DNA of 6,172 nt, taken from the NCBI GenBank assembly GCA_004525155.1, contig SPDA01000129.1:1-6172 (forward strand), written 5' to 3'. This stretch comes from Spirochaetales bacterium. Its GTDB lineage: Bacteria > Spirochaetota > Spirochaetia > SPDA01. Positions 1 through 5,863 of this stretch are shown here, piece after piece (within the stretch, counting starts at the first letter, position 1; every line of letters starts with the position of its first letter). The position numbers and the translations under genes were made by a program. The notes under the pieces were generated by a model. That model made no database searches and was not told where the DNA came from. It worked only from the letters and a program-made list of their open reading frames with translations.

Positions 1-354
1 CGCCACCATCCTGTTCAATAATTCGGCCTGCCTGCAGCCGTCGATGGTTTCCATGAATTGAACATCTATCTGCACGCCGAAATCCTTAATCTCGTCCCGT
101 GCCTGGTAAATTCCTTTTAACACTTCCTGGTAGAACCTGTTCTCCGGAACGCTGAAGACAACGCCGTAGGTCAGTTTCTGCTGCCTCATAACAAGCGCTT
201 TCGCGTGCCTGTTCGGCCTGTATTCCATAGATGCAGCAATTTCCAGAATCCTATCCTTTGTTTCCGGAGCTATATTCGGATTGTTTGCAAGCGCCCGCTG
301 TACCGTACTCCGGGAAACCTGCGCCAATTCCGCGATTTTCTTGGCATTTATCAT
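1..354 (-). CDS. LacI-family transcriptional repressor, N-terminal 118 residues (runs off the left edge)
   Basis: This frame is open from an ATG at 354-352 to the window edge on a codon boundary, giving 118 residues of a protein that is usually about 330-350 long. Residues 3-24 form the LacI helix-turn-helix (KKIAELAQVSRSTVQRALAN). Then come the usual IAPETKDRIL helix, the YRPNRHAKAL hinge helix (residues 45-54, with Leu54 as the likely minor-groove leucine), and the start of the sugar-binding-like core (LTYGVVFSVPENRFYQEVLKGI). The first helix begins right after the start, which supports this start codon. One small oddity is TVQRAL where the family normally has TVSRAL. The ATG overlaps the stop of the URO-D-like gene (ATGA), with GGGA five bases upstream, so translation is probably coupled. 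It likely represses its own operon through the palindrome at 1511-1524. The inducer is unknown because the ligand pocket is outside the window. Confidence 0.93.
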   Translation of the reverse strand, partial: MINAKKIAELAQVSRSTVQRALANNPNIAPETKDRILEIAASMEYRPNRHAKALVMRQQKLTYGVVFSVPENRFYQEVLKGIYQARDEIKDFGVQIDVQFMETIDGCRQAELLNRMVA

Positions 355-1496
355 GAATTTCCCAATGTGATGGGATACCCCCCGAATTTAAAACCAGTAT
401 CGTAAAGCGCCAGGATATTCTTCGGAGGCACATCCGCCTGAATGTTGTGCCCTCCGGACAGGATATACCCGCCGCCCGGCGCGAGATGTCTGATTTTAAG
501 CTTGACCTCCGCCGCCACCTCCTCCGGAGTGCCGTGGGGCAGTACGGACTGGTTTCGTATGTTGGAATAAAAGGCGAGGCGCCCGCCGAATTCCTTTTTC
601 AGCCGGGCCGGATCCTCCAATTCCCGGGCATCGCCCTGGATGGGATGCAGGATATCGATGCCCGCATCGATGAGATCTTCCATGGCCCAGTGCACGGCAC
701 CGCAGGAATGAAGCGCGATTTTCAGGTGCTTTTTTTTCTTTTTAATTGAGGCGGTCAGGACTTTATACCGGTTCACGAACATGCTCCTGAAAAGAGCGGG
801 ATCCATAATGGGCCCCACCTGCGTACCCCAGTCGTCCCCCATCCACACCACTTCAATATAATCCCCTATCGCTTCCAGGTAGTGGTCAAAAAATACTATC
901 CAGAATTCAAGCATTTTTTCCACCATGAGCTCGATCACCCGGGGGTCGGTGAGTATCTTTTCCATGTATTCCTGAAAACCGACCAGTTCGGAAGTGAGAT
1001 AAAAAAGGGTAGCGGGACTGCCCCCGATAAGGGCGAAATCCGTTTGCTTGTGCAGTTTTTGGGCTTTTTCACGCAGCCCGGCGAATCTACCGGCATCCGA
1101 CGGATTCGGCCAGGGGTACCGTTTTACATCCTCCAGCGTGCAGCCTGCCAGGGGGTGTTCCACGGCCTCATCATAATATCCGCAGGGCTTTCTCCTGATG
1201 CCCCATTCATCGAGCCAGCTCCTGTCCTCCTCGAATCTTATCTGAAAATCTGAAGGACCGCCCGCGAAAATATAGCGCGTATCCACATGGAGCCGGTTTA
1301 AAACACTCTCTTTGACTACAGCAAGATGCTGCATAAAATCGTAAATTGCAATCTCGTCCGTTTCACCCAGTTCTTTAAGCAGGTTCCGGTAGGCAATTTC
1401 ATGTATGCCGTTATGAAGGTCCTGCCCTGCATCGATGGGAACCCGGTCCGGTTCTTTATGTTCAATCGCCGCTCTATACCGTTCCCGTGATGTCAT
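351..1496 (-). CDS. Uroporphyrinogen decarboxylase (URO-D) superfamily protein, MtaA/CmuA-like branch
   Basis: A complete 381-residue cytoplasmic TIM-barrel protein. The N-terminus (TSRERYRAAIEHKEPDRVPID, residues 2-22) is the hallmark of the COG0407 branch. Other markers are WMGDDWGTQ (218-226), ALHSCG (261-266) and the C-terminal GGHNIQADVPPKNI (348-361). In corrinoid methyltransferases of this branch (MtaA, MtbA), the HxC motif plus a later Cys bind zinc. Here H263 and C265 are present, but the late position is H350 rather than Cys, as in many uncharacterised paralogues. It is therefore unlikely to be classical HemE, and a methyl- or acyl-transfer or decarboxylation role remains a guess. 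The start at 1496 is chosen over an in-frame ATG at 1529 because GGAGG lies at 1506-1502, five bases upstream, and the longer start falls at the predicted transcription start. The gene is first in an operon with the LacI-type gene. A run of five lysines (252-256) is encoded by an A-rich homopolymer. Confidence 0.92.
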   Translation of the reverse strand: MTSRERYRAAIEHKEPDRVPIDAGQDLHNGIHEIAYRNLLKELGETDEIAIYDFMQHLAVVKESVLNRLHVDTRYIFAGGPSDFQIRFEEDRSWLDEWGIRRKPCGYYDEAVEHPLAGCTLEDVKRYPWPNPSDAGRFAGLREKAQKLHKQTDFALIGGSPATLFYLTSELVGFQEYMEKILTDPRVIELMVEKMLEFWIVFFDHYLEAIGDYIEVVWMGDDWGTQVGPIMDPALFRSMFVNRYKVLTASIKKKKKHLKIALHSCGAVHWAMEDLIDAGIDILHPIQGDARELEDPARLKKEFGGRLAFYSNIRNQSVLPHGTPEEVAAEVKLKIRHLAPGGGYILSGGHNIQADVPPKNILALYDTGFKFGGYPITLGNS

Positions 1497-1501
1497 GATT
1501 A

Positions 1502-1506
1502 CCTCC
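1502..1506 (-). promoter_or_regulatory. Ribosome binding site that fixes the start of the URO-D-like gene
   Basis: On the minus strand GGAGG is followed by TAATC and then the ATG at 1496-1494. This near-perfect Shine-Dalgarno match with a five-base spacer rules for this start over the upstream in-frame ATG at 1529, which has no such site. Confidence 0.88.
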
Positions 1507-1510
1507 ATTT

Positions 1511-1524
1511 TGGGCACGTGCCCA
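1511..1524. promoter_or_regulatory. Candidate LacI-family operator, 14-bp perfect palindrome
   Basis: TGGGCACGTGCCCA reads the same on both strands, and its axis falls on a CG step (1517-1518), as is usual for LacI-family operators. It lies just downstream of the predicted -10 box (about +2 to +15) and five bases before the GGAGG ribosome binding site. A bound repressor would block transcription start or escape. The same operon encodes a LacI-family protein, so autoregulation is the simplest reading. In RNA the same bases could form a short hairpin, but no T-run follows, so it is not a terminator. Binding is inferred, not seen. Confidence 0.68.
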
Positions 1525-1532
1525 TTCAATTT

Positions 1533-1560
1533 AGTATAGCATGGATTTTATGCCTGTCAA
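1533..1560 (-). promoter_or_regulatory. Sigma70-type promoter of the URO-D-like/lacI-type operon
   Basis: On the minus strand TTGACA (1560-1555, perfect -35) is separated by 16 bp from TATACT (1538-1533, five of six to TATAAT). An A/T-rich stretch (AAAAAATTTC) lies directly upstream and could act as an UP-like element. Transcription would start near 1526, at the edge of the palindrome. This is the best-looking promoter in the window. Confidence 0.8.
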
Positions 1561-1589
1561 GAAATTTTTTGTATTATTTTACAGTGAGC

Positions 1590-2693
1590 TTACGTGTAAT
1601 ACCCTTTCCCGGAGCTTAGGGCGGCCGCTTCCTGTACCACCATCTGCTCATAGGCTTCATGGTTCACAGGAAAATCCCAGCAGCCCCGCCTGTGTACCAG
1701 TCTGCCGCCGAAACCTGTTTTAAACCGGTAAAGGGGATTCATGGGATGGGCCGGGTTGTAAAAGGGTGATATACCGAACAGGTCATAATACCGGCAGCCG
1801 TGTTTTTTCGCCAGTTCCACAGCTTTCCACTGAAGCCCGAAACCCGCCATCACATTCCGGTGAAGGCCGCTGGAAGCTCCGTACAGGTACACGGCATGGT
1901 TCGGGTGCAGGCAGATTATAATTCCCGCCAGGGGTTCATTCCGCAGGTAAGCCATGAGCAGGCGGACATCCGCATCCTTCGCCGGATGTTCCTTCCCCCC
2001 GATTTTGAAGAGCATTTCAAAATCCGAAAGGGGGTGCAGGGTAAGTCCCTGCCGGAGGGCCGTCTCTTCGTACATACGGTACCATACATCAAGGTCGGAA
2101 AGGGAAACGTCTGATACTTCCACGTTTTTTTTCTGACTGAGCCTTACGTTATACCTGGTTTTAGGCTTCATGCCCGAAAACAGGGCCTGAAGGGAATCGT
2201 CAAGCCGCAGGATCACCGTATCCGGCGGCAGGATATCGGTCGGCGCTTTTTTCAGATTCCATTGGCTGGTGCTGAAATTCATCCTCATTTCACGCACCCG
2301 CGGCGGGGGCCTGCCGTCGAAATCATACCGGTCCGCGTTTTCTTCCACTTCAAAGGGGCTTTTCCACACCAGATCGTAACGGATAAAAACAGTGGAAGGC
2401 GGCAGGAAAGGAAGGACCGCGGTAGACAGGGCTTCCAGAAATGGTCCCTGCGCCTCCTCCGGTACTGGGTGGTCAGGTGCCCAGGGCATATAAACGTACG
2501 CGAACCCGCCCTCAAAACGCTTTTCGAGAGCAAGAAGGGTGCCGGAGCCCGAATCGCAGTAATACTGAAAAAACAGCGGTTTCCAGCCTGCAACGAGAGA
2601 CTTATACCGTGCCCACAAGGGGCTCTGCATGAGGTTCGGTCCGCTGATAATGTCTGCGGCCTTGAGAGACCTGCATTCAATCGCTAATCTCAT
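1590..2693 (-). CDS. FemAB-family aminoacyl transferase-like protein (peptidoglycan interpeptide / lipid II:glycine type)
   Basis: A complete 367-residue protein with no signal peptide or membrane segment, which fits a cytoplasmic enzyme. It has the double-GNAT FemAB architecture. The first half contains QSPLWARYKS (23-32) and YVYMPWAPDHP (66-76). The centre holds the signature GMKPKTRYNVRLSQKKNVEV (174-193). The end carries YYDLFGI (302-308) followed by LYRFKTGFGGRLVHRRGCWD (321-340), matching the family's Asp-x-x-Gly-Ile and FKxGFGG blocks. Known members use aminoacyl-tRNA to add amino acids, often glycine, to the lipid II stem peptide. Treponemal peptidoglycan has been reported to contain ornithine and glycine, so a glycine-adding role is plausible but inferred. 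The length fits the family, though the coiled-coil arm of staphylococcal FemA is absent. The start has only a weak GGA upstream, so the exact N-terminus is less sure. It is probably transcribed separately from the URO-D-like operon, which has its own promoter in the 93-bp gap. Confidence 0.88.
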   Translation of the reverse strand: MRLAIECRSLKAADIISGPNLMQSPLWARYKSLVAGWKPLFFQYYCDSGSGTLLALEKRFEGGFAYVYMPWAPDHPVPEEAQGPFLEALSTAVLPFLPPSTVFIRYDLVWKSPFEVEENADRYDFDGRPPPRVREMRMNFSTSQWNLKKAPTDILPPDTVILRLDDSLQALFSGMKPKTRYNVRLSQKKNVEVSDVSLSDLDVWYRMYEETALRQGLTLHPLSDFEMLFKIGGKEHPAKDADVRLLMAYLRNEPLAGIIICLHPNHAVYLYGASSGLHRNVMAGFGLQWKAVELAKKHGCRYYDLFGISPFYNPAHPMNPLYRFKTGFGGRLVHRRGCWDFPVNHEAYEQMVVQEAAALSSGKGYYT

Positions 2694-2827
2694 AATCCGG
2701 TTATCAGATTACTTAATAATCGCTGATTGGTAAATATAGCTGTTACTTTTAAGGGAAATATGGTATATTTTACATGACGTATATTATACATGTACCTAGA
2801 AACAATAAGGCGAAGGGTGGTAATATA
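2694..2827. promoter_or_regulatory. AT-rich divergent promoter region between the femAB-like and envelope-protein genes
   Basis: The 134-bp gap between two divergent genes must hold both promoters. For the plus strand, TGGTATATT (2761-2769) is an extended -10 (TGn plus TATATT) with no good -35. It would start RNA near 2776 and give a leader of about 50 bases. For the minus strand, TATATT at 2738-2733 is a possible -10 with only a weak -35. A small TACATGTA palindrome sits at 2787-2794. These are weak calls made by eye. Confidence 0.4.
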
Positions 2828-3883
2828 ATGAAAAAAATACTATTGGTTCTCTGCATACTGGGATGCATAGGGTTGGCTCCCGCGTTTTCCCAGACAACAG
2901 CGGATTTAACGCCCCTGAGCAACGATCTTTCCGCCCTGCTTGAGGGTATCGGAAACGAAACAATACCCTACCTTCAACAGAGCGCCATGCTCGGCGAGGG
3001 AATAGGCAGGGCCCATATGGGCGACGGTTCCCCGTTCTTCTTTGCATTCTCTCTTGGCGCCACCTTTTCACCCGGCATTCTGACCTTTATTGATGAGGAA
3101 AACACCAACTTTGAGCTGCTGAATGTAAACGGGCTTCTTACCGAATTAGGTTCGGGTCTCGCGTCAACTCTTAATACCTTTAAAACATTCATGTTCTATC
3201 CCCAAACAAGGTTCGCCATCGGGGTTCAGCTTCCCCTCCGCTTTGAAATAATCGGCATGTTTTCCATTTTACCCCAATTTCTTACAACGGCGGTTACAGG
3301 ACTTGTCAATGAGCCTGTCCTGAGCGGACTCCAGCTGAACCGGATGAATGCGGGCTTAAGGGTAAGAAAGGTGCTCCTCGCGGACCAGGGCGGCTTTCCC
3401 GCAATCTCCCTCGGCGTAGGGTACACCTATTCCAACTTCAACTTAAGCCTGCTGCTGCCCTTTCCAGCCCAGAATTTTTCCGGCTACAACTTGAACATTG
3501 CCGGCAGCCTGGCCCTTACAACCAGCCTGCACTCTTTAGGTTTTGATGTGGGGATATCCAAGAAGCTCGCCATTTTTTATCCCTACCTGCGGATAGGCGG
3601 TTGGTACCAGTGGGCTGCCTACGAAGGCTCCGTTGCTGATTTCAGCGCATCGCTGACCGATCAAACGACAAATACGGTGCTTGCATCCGTTGACTCCACA
3701 ACAGCCCCCATTATAAGTACGCTTGCCATCCGTGATATGACCCTGCTTGTCGAGGGGGGCATAGAAATAGCGCTGGGAGGCTTCATCATCACGCCGAGCG
3801 GCTCCTACAACCTGGGCAGCAACAGCTTCGACGCTTCCCTGGCCTTCAGGCTGCAGCTGGGAACAAAGAGCAAGGATAAATAA
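2828..3883 (+). CDS. Exported hypothetical protein, probable outer-membrane beta-barrel
   Basis: A 351-residue protein of no family I can name with confidence. Residues 1-21 are a signal peptide: KK, a hydrophobic core, then APAFS before Gln22, a plausible signal peptidase I site. The mature part starts with a helical, polar segment (about 24-60). It then alternates short amphipathic strands with small turns, for example FFAFSLGATF (71-80), RFAIGVQLPLRFEI (128-141), PAISLGVGYTYSNFNLSLLL (191-210), FDVGISKKL (239-247), PYLRIGGWYQW (252-262) and SFDASLAFRLQL (333-344). This pattern of aromatic, Gly and alternating residues suggests an outer-membrane beta-barrel, although the C-terminus ends in a charged KSKDK tail rather than a terminal Phe. 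The start is set by GGGTGG seven bases upstream and by the signal peptide; an in-frame ATG at 2774 would lie at the predicted transcript start. It is monocistronic as far as can be seen, with no clear hairpin terminator after the stop. Confidence 0.85.
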   Translation: MKKILLVLCILGCIGLAPAFSQTTADLTPLSNDLSALLEGIGNETIPYLQQSAMLGEGIGRAHMGDGSPFFFAFSLGATFSPGILTFIDEENTNFELLNVNGLLTELGSGLASTLNTFKTFMFYPQTRFAIGVQLPLRFEIIGMFSILPQFLTTAVTGLVNEPVLSGLQLNRMNAGLRVRKVLLADQGGFPAISLGVGYTYSNFNLSLLLPFPAQNFSGYNLNIAGSLALTTSLHSLGFDVGISKKLAIFYPYLRIGGWYQWAAYEGSVADFSASLTDQTTNTVLASVDSTTAPIISTLAIRDMTLLVEGGIEIALGGFIITPSGSYNLGSNSFDASLAFRLQLGTKSKDK

Positions 3884-3952
3884 TTATAAAATTTTCTTTT
3901 ACTCTAGCGACACCGATTTAAAGGGAAAATTACTCCGATATGCTGACAGTAG

Positions 3953-4024
3953 TTGTTTTGGGAATTTCGGATTAACGAAACCTCCATCGATACATCGATT
4001 GAACGCGAGGATGACAGGTTATGA
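3953..4024 (+). pseudogene. C-terminal remnant of an AbrB/MazE-type VapB antitoxin
   Basis: In the frame ending with TGA at 4022-4024, the last residues read NETSIDTSIEREDDRL. This resembles the typical tail of AbrB/MazE-type VapB antitoxins (a GIDTxxEREDDRL-like ending), and the stop overlaps the PIN toxin start as ATGA, the usual vapBC arrangement. Upstream the frame is closed by TAG at 3950 and TGA at 3944. The only possible start inside the open stretch is a TTG with no ribosome binding site. The DNA-binding N-terminal half (about 50-60 residues) is missing, and I cannot find it in the other frames between 3884 and 3950. I read this as a decayed antitoxin; the match rests on my memory of the family and a short stretch. 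Confidence 0.5.
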
Positions 4025-4394
4025 ACGTAGTGGATTCATCCTGTTGGCTCGATTACTTCGCTGACACGGAGGCAATGGAACATTTTCGCAAACCTATCAA
4101 TGAAACAGCCAGCTTGATCGTACCGGTTATTGTTATCCACGAAGTATTTAAAAAAATAATCCTTAAAAAATCCGAAAGCGATGCTTTGGTATGTATCGCC
4201 CATATGAAGCAGGGAATGGTGGTCGATATAAATGAAACCTTTGCCTTAAAAGCCGCGAAACTATAAGCGTCGAACTGAAACTGCCCATGGCAGACAGCAT
4301 TATATTGGCCGTAGCCAGAAATTTTAACGCGCTGCCTTATACGAAAGATACACATTTTAAAAACCTCGAAAACGTTTTATATTACGGCAAATAA
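4021..4394 (+). pseudogene. PIN-domain VapC-type toxin, broken by a frameshift
   Basis: The first frame gives 81 residues (MNVVDSSCWLDYFAD... to FALKAAKL) ending at TAA 4264-4266. The next 43 residues of a VapC protein continue in another frame from ATA at 4263 (ISVELKLPMADSIILAVARN ... YTKDTHF ... LENVLYYGK) to TAA at 4392-4394. Joined, they make about 124 residues, the normal size for VapC. The PIN acids are all present: D5 and E41 in the first half, then the Asp of MADS and of TKDTHF in the second. The change equals loss of one base near 4261-4266, and I see no slippery heptamer, so mutation or a sequencing error is likelier than programmed frameshifting. An intact VapC would be an Mg-dependent ribonuclease cutting tRNA or rRNA; the 81-residue product lacks half the active site and should be inactive. 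The partner antitoxin is also decayed. Confidence 0.82.
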
Positions 4395-4424
4395 AAAACC
4401 CGGCACGTTAATTCCGCGCCGGGT
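4393..4424 (-). terminator. Rho-independent terminator of the lipoprotein operon, possibly bidirectional
   Basis: CCCGGC (4399-4404) pairs with GCCGGG (4418-4423), and an inner CG/CG pair extends the stem past one mismatch. On the minus strand the hairpin is followed by T6 (complement of A6 at 4393-4398), a classic terminator 33 bases after the lipoprotein stop. On the plus strand the tail is TCTCTTATT, weaker but usable by the toxin locus that ends at 4394. Sharing one hairpin between convergent genes is common. Confidence 0.85.
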
Positions 4425-4455
4425 CTCTTATTGTAATGCCGATCCTGTTACTGCA

Positions 4456-5850
4456 TCATCTAAGCTGCACGAGCTTCGCTTTATCCGCCATATCGACGGT
4501 AATAAACCCGCCCGACGAAAGCGCTGAATTCGAACCCGCAATGAGCAGAACATTCGAGGAATCCTTCCATACCAGGTCCGTTACCGCACCCGGCACGCCC
4601 GCGTAAAAAGGCAGCTCATAGAGGCTGTCTGCCGCCCGGTCCAGAAGCTGCACTCCGAGGGGGGTTACAAATGCCGCCCAGGTGCTGTTTGCGGCGATCT
4701 TGCTGACGATAAACTTTTCCGTTCCGGCAACAATTACCGGATCTCCAGACGGTAAACCATCGGCTCCGATAGCCGTTTTGTAAGCGCCTTTCGCGGTGCC
4801 GAGGTACATGGTCCCGTTTTCACTTTCATATGCCAGGGATAATATGGGCAGCTTTTCACCGCCTTCGTTTATGGAGAAGAATTTACCGGACACGAAAACA
4901 TCCAGCGTATCCCCCTCTTTAATATCCTTGTAGACGGATTTTGCTATTATCATGGCACCGAAGGGTGTAATGCAGTAAAAATAATCGCTGGTGAGGGTAA
5001 AACCTGTCACCAGGTCCGCCTTGAGCACCGTATCGAGGTTTTCCACCGCGTGCCAGGTAAAAGCCGTTCCGGGAAGCGTTAATACTGCTCCGGCAAACCC
5101 CTGAGTGCTCTGGTAAAAACCGAGCAGGTCCGTGCCGCTTAGCAGGGCGGCGGAAGTTAATACCGAACTTGGAGCCGCTAAAAGTTCCGCTCCTCCGTAA
5201 TTTTGTATACCTGTAGATGTATTCAGCCACACCTCGGGAACTCCGGTAAAGGAGAGCCCTTTATTGATGGAATGCAGCGCAACCGAAGCTAAAACCTTAT
5301 CTTCCACAAGCCCCGCGGCAGCCGCGCCTTTGTACACAGTCTGACCGGCGGAAACATAAATATCCGCGCCAAGGGACACTACACCGCTTATATTGGCCCC
5401 TGCGAGCTGCTCCGCAATCACAGCGGCGGTGTCGTCAAGGGTAATAGTGACAGGGTTTTCAATTCCCGGGGCAATGAAGGTGAGCCCGGAAGAACCGTAA
5501 CGCTTAGGGATGAAGCTGCCTTCAAACGCCTCGCCGTAGGCTAGGAGAACATCCCAATCACCGGAAGGTACGTTACGTACCGTAACACTCTCTCCGGCTA
5601 CCGCCTCCTCGTACATGAGCCCGGAGTTCATCTGGAGAAGGCTGTTTTCCGCGGATTTAAGATAAACGCGTACAATGGTTGTTCCGTTTGACGCAGTTAC
5701 CGTGCCGTCGGGCACGCCGTCGCCGTTTACGTCCGGAATCTCGGTGGGTACGATCACATCCCCTCCGCCGACCGGCGCCATGTAACAGGAACCCAGCAGG
5801 AGAACCCCCGCAATTATCGATATTAACAATAAAATTGTCTGTTTTTTCAT
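4456..5850 (-). CDS. Putative lipoprotein with a calcium-loop-like motif, function unknown
   Basis: A 464-residue protein. The N-terminus has MKKQ, a hydrophobic stretch (5-19) and LLGSC, with Cys22 as the likely lipidated residue; a G at -2 is acceptable under relaxed spirochaetal lipobox rules. Residues 40-48 (DVNGDGVPD) match the DxNxDGxxD loop of dockerin and thrombospondin type 3-like calcium sites. About 56-138 looks like a small beta-sandwich (TTIVRVYLKSAEN ... VTVRNVPSGDWDVLLAYG). From about 150 to the end, strand-rich segments alternate with loops (LGADIYVSAGQTVYKG, LSLAYESENGTMYLGTAKGAYK, TDLVWKDSSNVLLIAG), suggesting a degenerate beta-propeller, but I cannot assign a family. GAGG seven bases upstream supports the start. 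The FecR-domain gene ends 13 bases before it, so the two are almost certainly cotranscribed, and the terminator at 4393-4424 closes the unit. It is probably anchored in the envelope; the ligand is unknown. Confidence 0.85.
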   Translation of the reverse strand: MKKQTILLLISIIAGVLLLGSCYMAPVGGGDVIVPTEIPDVNGDGVPDGTVTASNGTTIVRVYLKSAENSLLQMNSGLMYEEAVAGESVTVRNVPSGDWDVLLAYGEAFEGSFIPKRYGSSGLTFIAPGIENPVTITLDDTAAVIAEQLAGANISGVVSLGADIYVSAGQTVYKGAAAAGLVEDKVLASVALHSINKGLSFTGVPEVWLNTSTGIQNYGGAELLAAPSSVLTSAALLSGTDLLGFYQSTQGFAGAVLTLPGTAFTWHAVENLDTVLKADLVTGFTLTSDYFYCITPFGAMIIAKSVYKDIKEGDTLDVFVSGKFFSINEGGEKLPILSLAYESENGTMYLGTAKGAYKTAIGADGLPSGDPVIVAGTEKFIVSKIAANSTWAAFVTPLGVQLLDRAADSLYELPFYAGVPGAVTDLVWKDSSNVLLIAGSNSALSSGGFITVDMADKAKLVQLR

Positions 5851-5863
5851 ATCTTTACCTCAC

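Noticed and set aside
882..1253. Plus-strand open frames opposite the URO-D-like gene (also 447-749) and the femAB-like gene (2262-2687, 1800-2114)
   Set aside because: Their translations show no recognisable domains and no RBS, and they lie wholly opposite well-supported genes, so they are antisense shadows.
1494..1529. Longer N-terminus for the URO-D-like protein from ATG at 1529
   Set aside because: The added 11 residues would be encoded across the predicted transcription start, the palindrome and the RBS itself. GGAGG is ideally placed for the ATG at 1496, and the family's conserved start begins there.
2774..2827. Upstream in-frame ATG for the envelope protein
   Set aside because: It would bury the signal peptide behind 18 residues, and it lies at the predicted transcript start with no RBS. 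The ATG at 2828 has GGGTGG upstream and begins with a normal KK signal sequence.
2828..2890. Lipobox reading of the envelope protein (ILGC, Cys13)
   Set aside because: The hydrophobic stretch before Cys13 is too short and the hydrophobic core continues past it to AFS|Q, which fits signal peptidase I better.
3884..3910. Terminator after the envelope protein (AAAATTTTCTTTT)
   Set aside because: Only an A/T self-complementary stretch is present, with no GC-rich stem, so it is too weak to call.
3986..4000. ATCGAT-AC-ATCGAT repeat as an operator of the toxin module
   Set aside because: It lies inside the antitoxin tail codons (Ile-Asp-Thr-Ser-Ile) and is explained by coding; vapBC operators normally lie before the antitoxin gene.
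4255..4270. Programmed -1 frameshift in the PIN toxin
   Set aside because: No X-XXY-YYZ slippery heptamer is in the right phase and no convincing downstream stem is seen near the junction; VapC genes are not known for recoding. Mutation or a sequence error is simpler.
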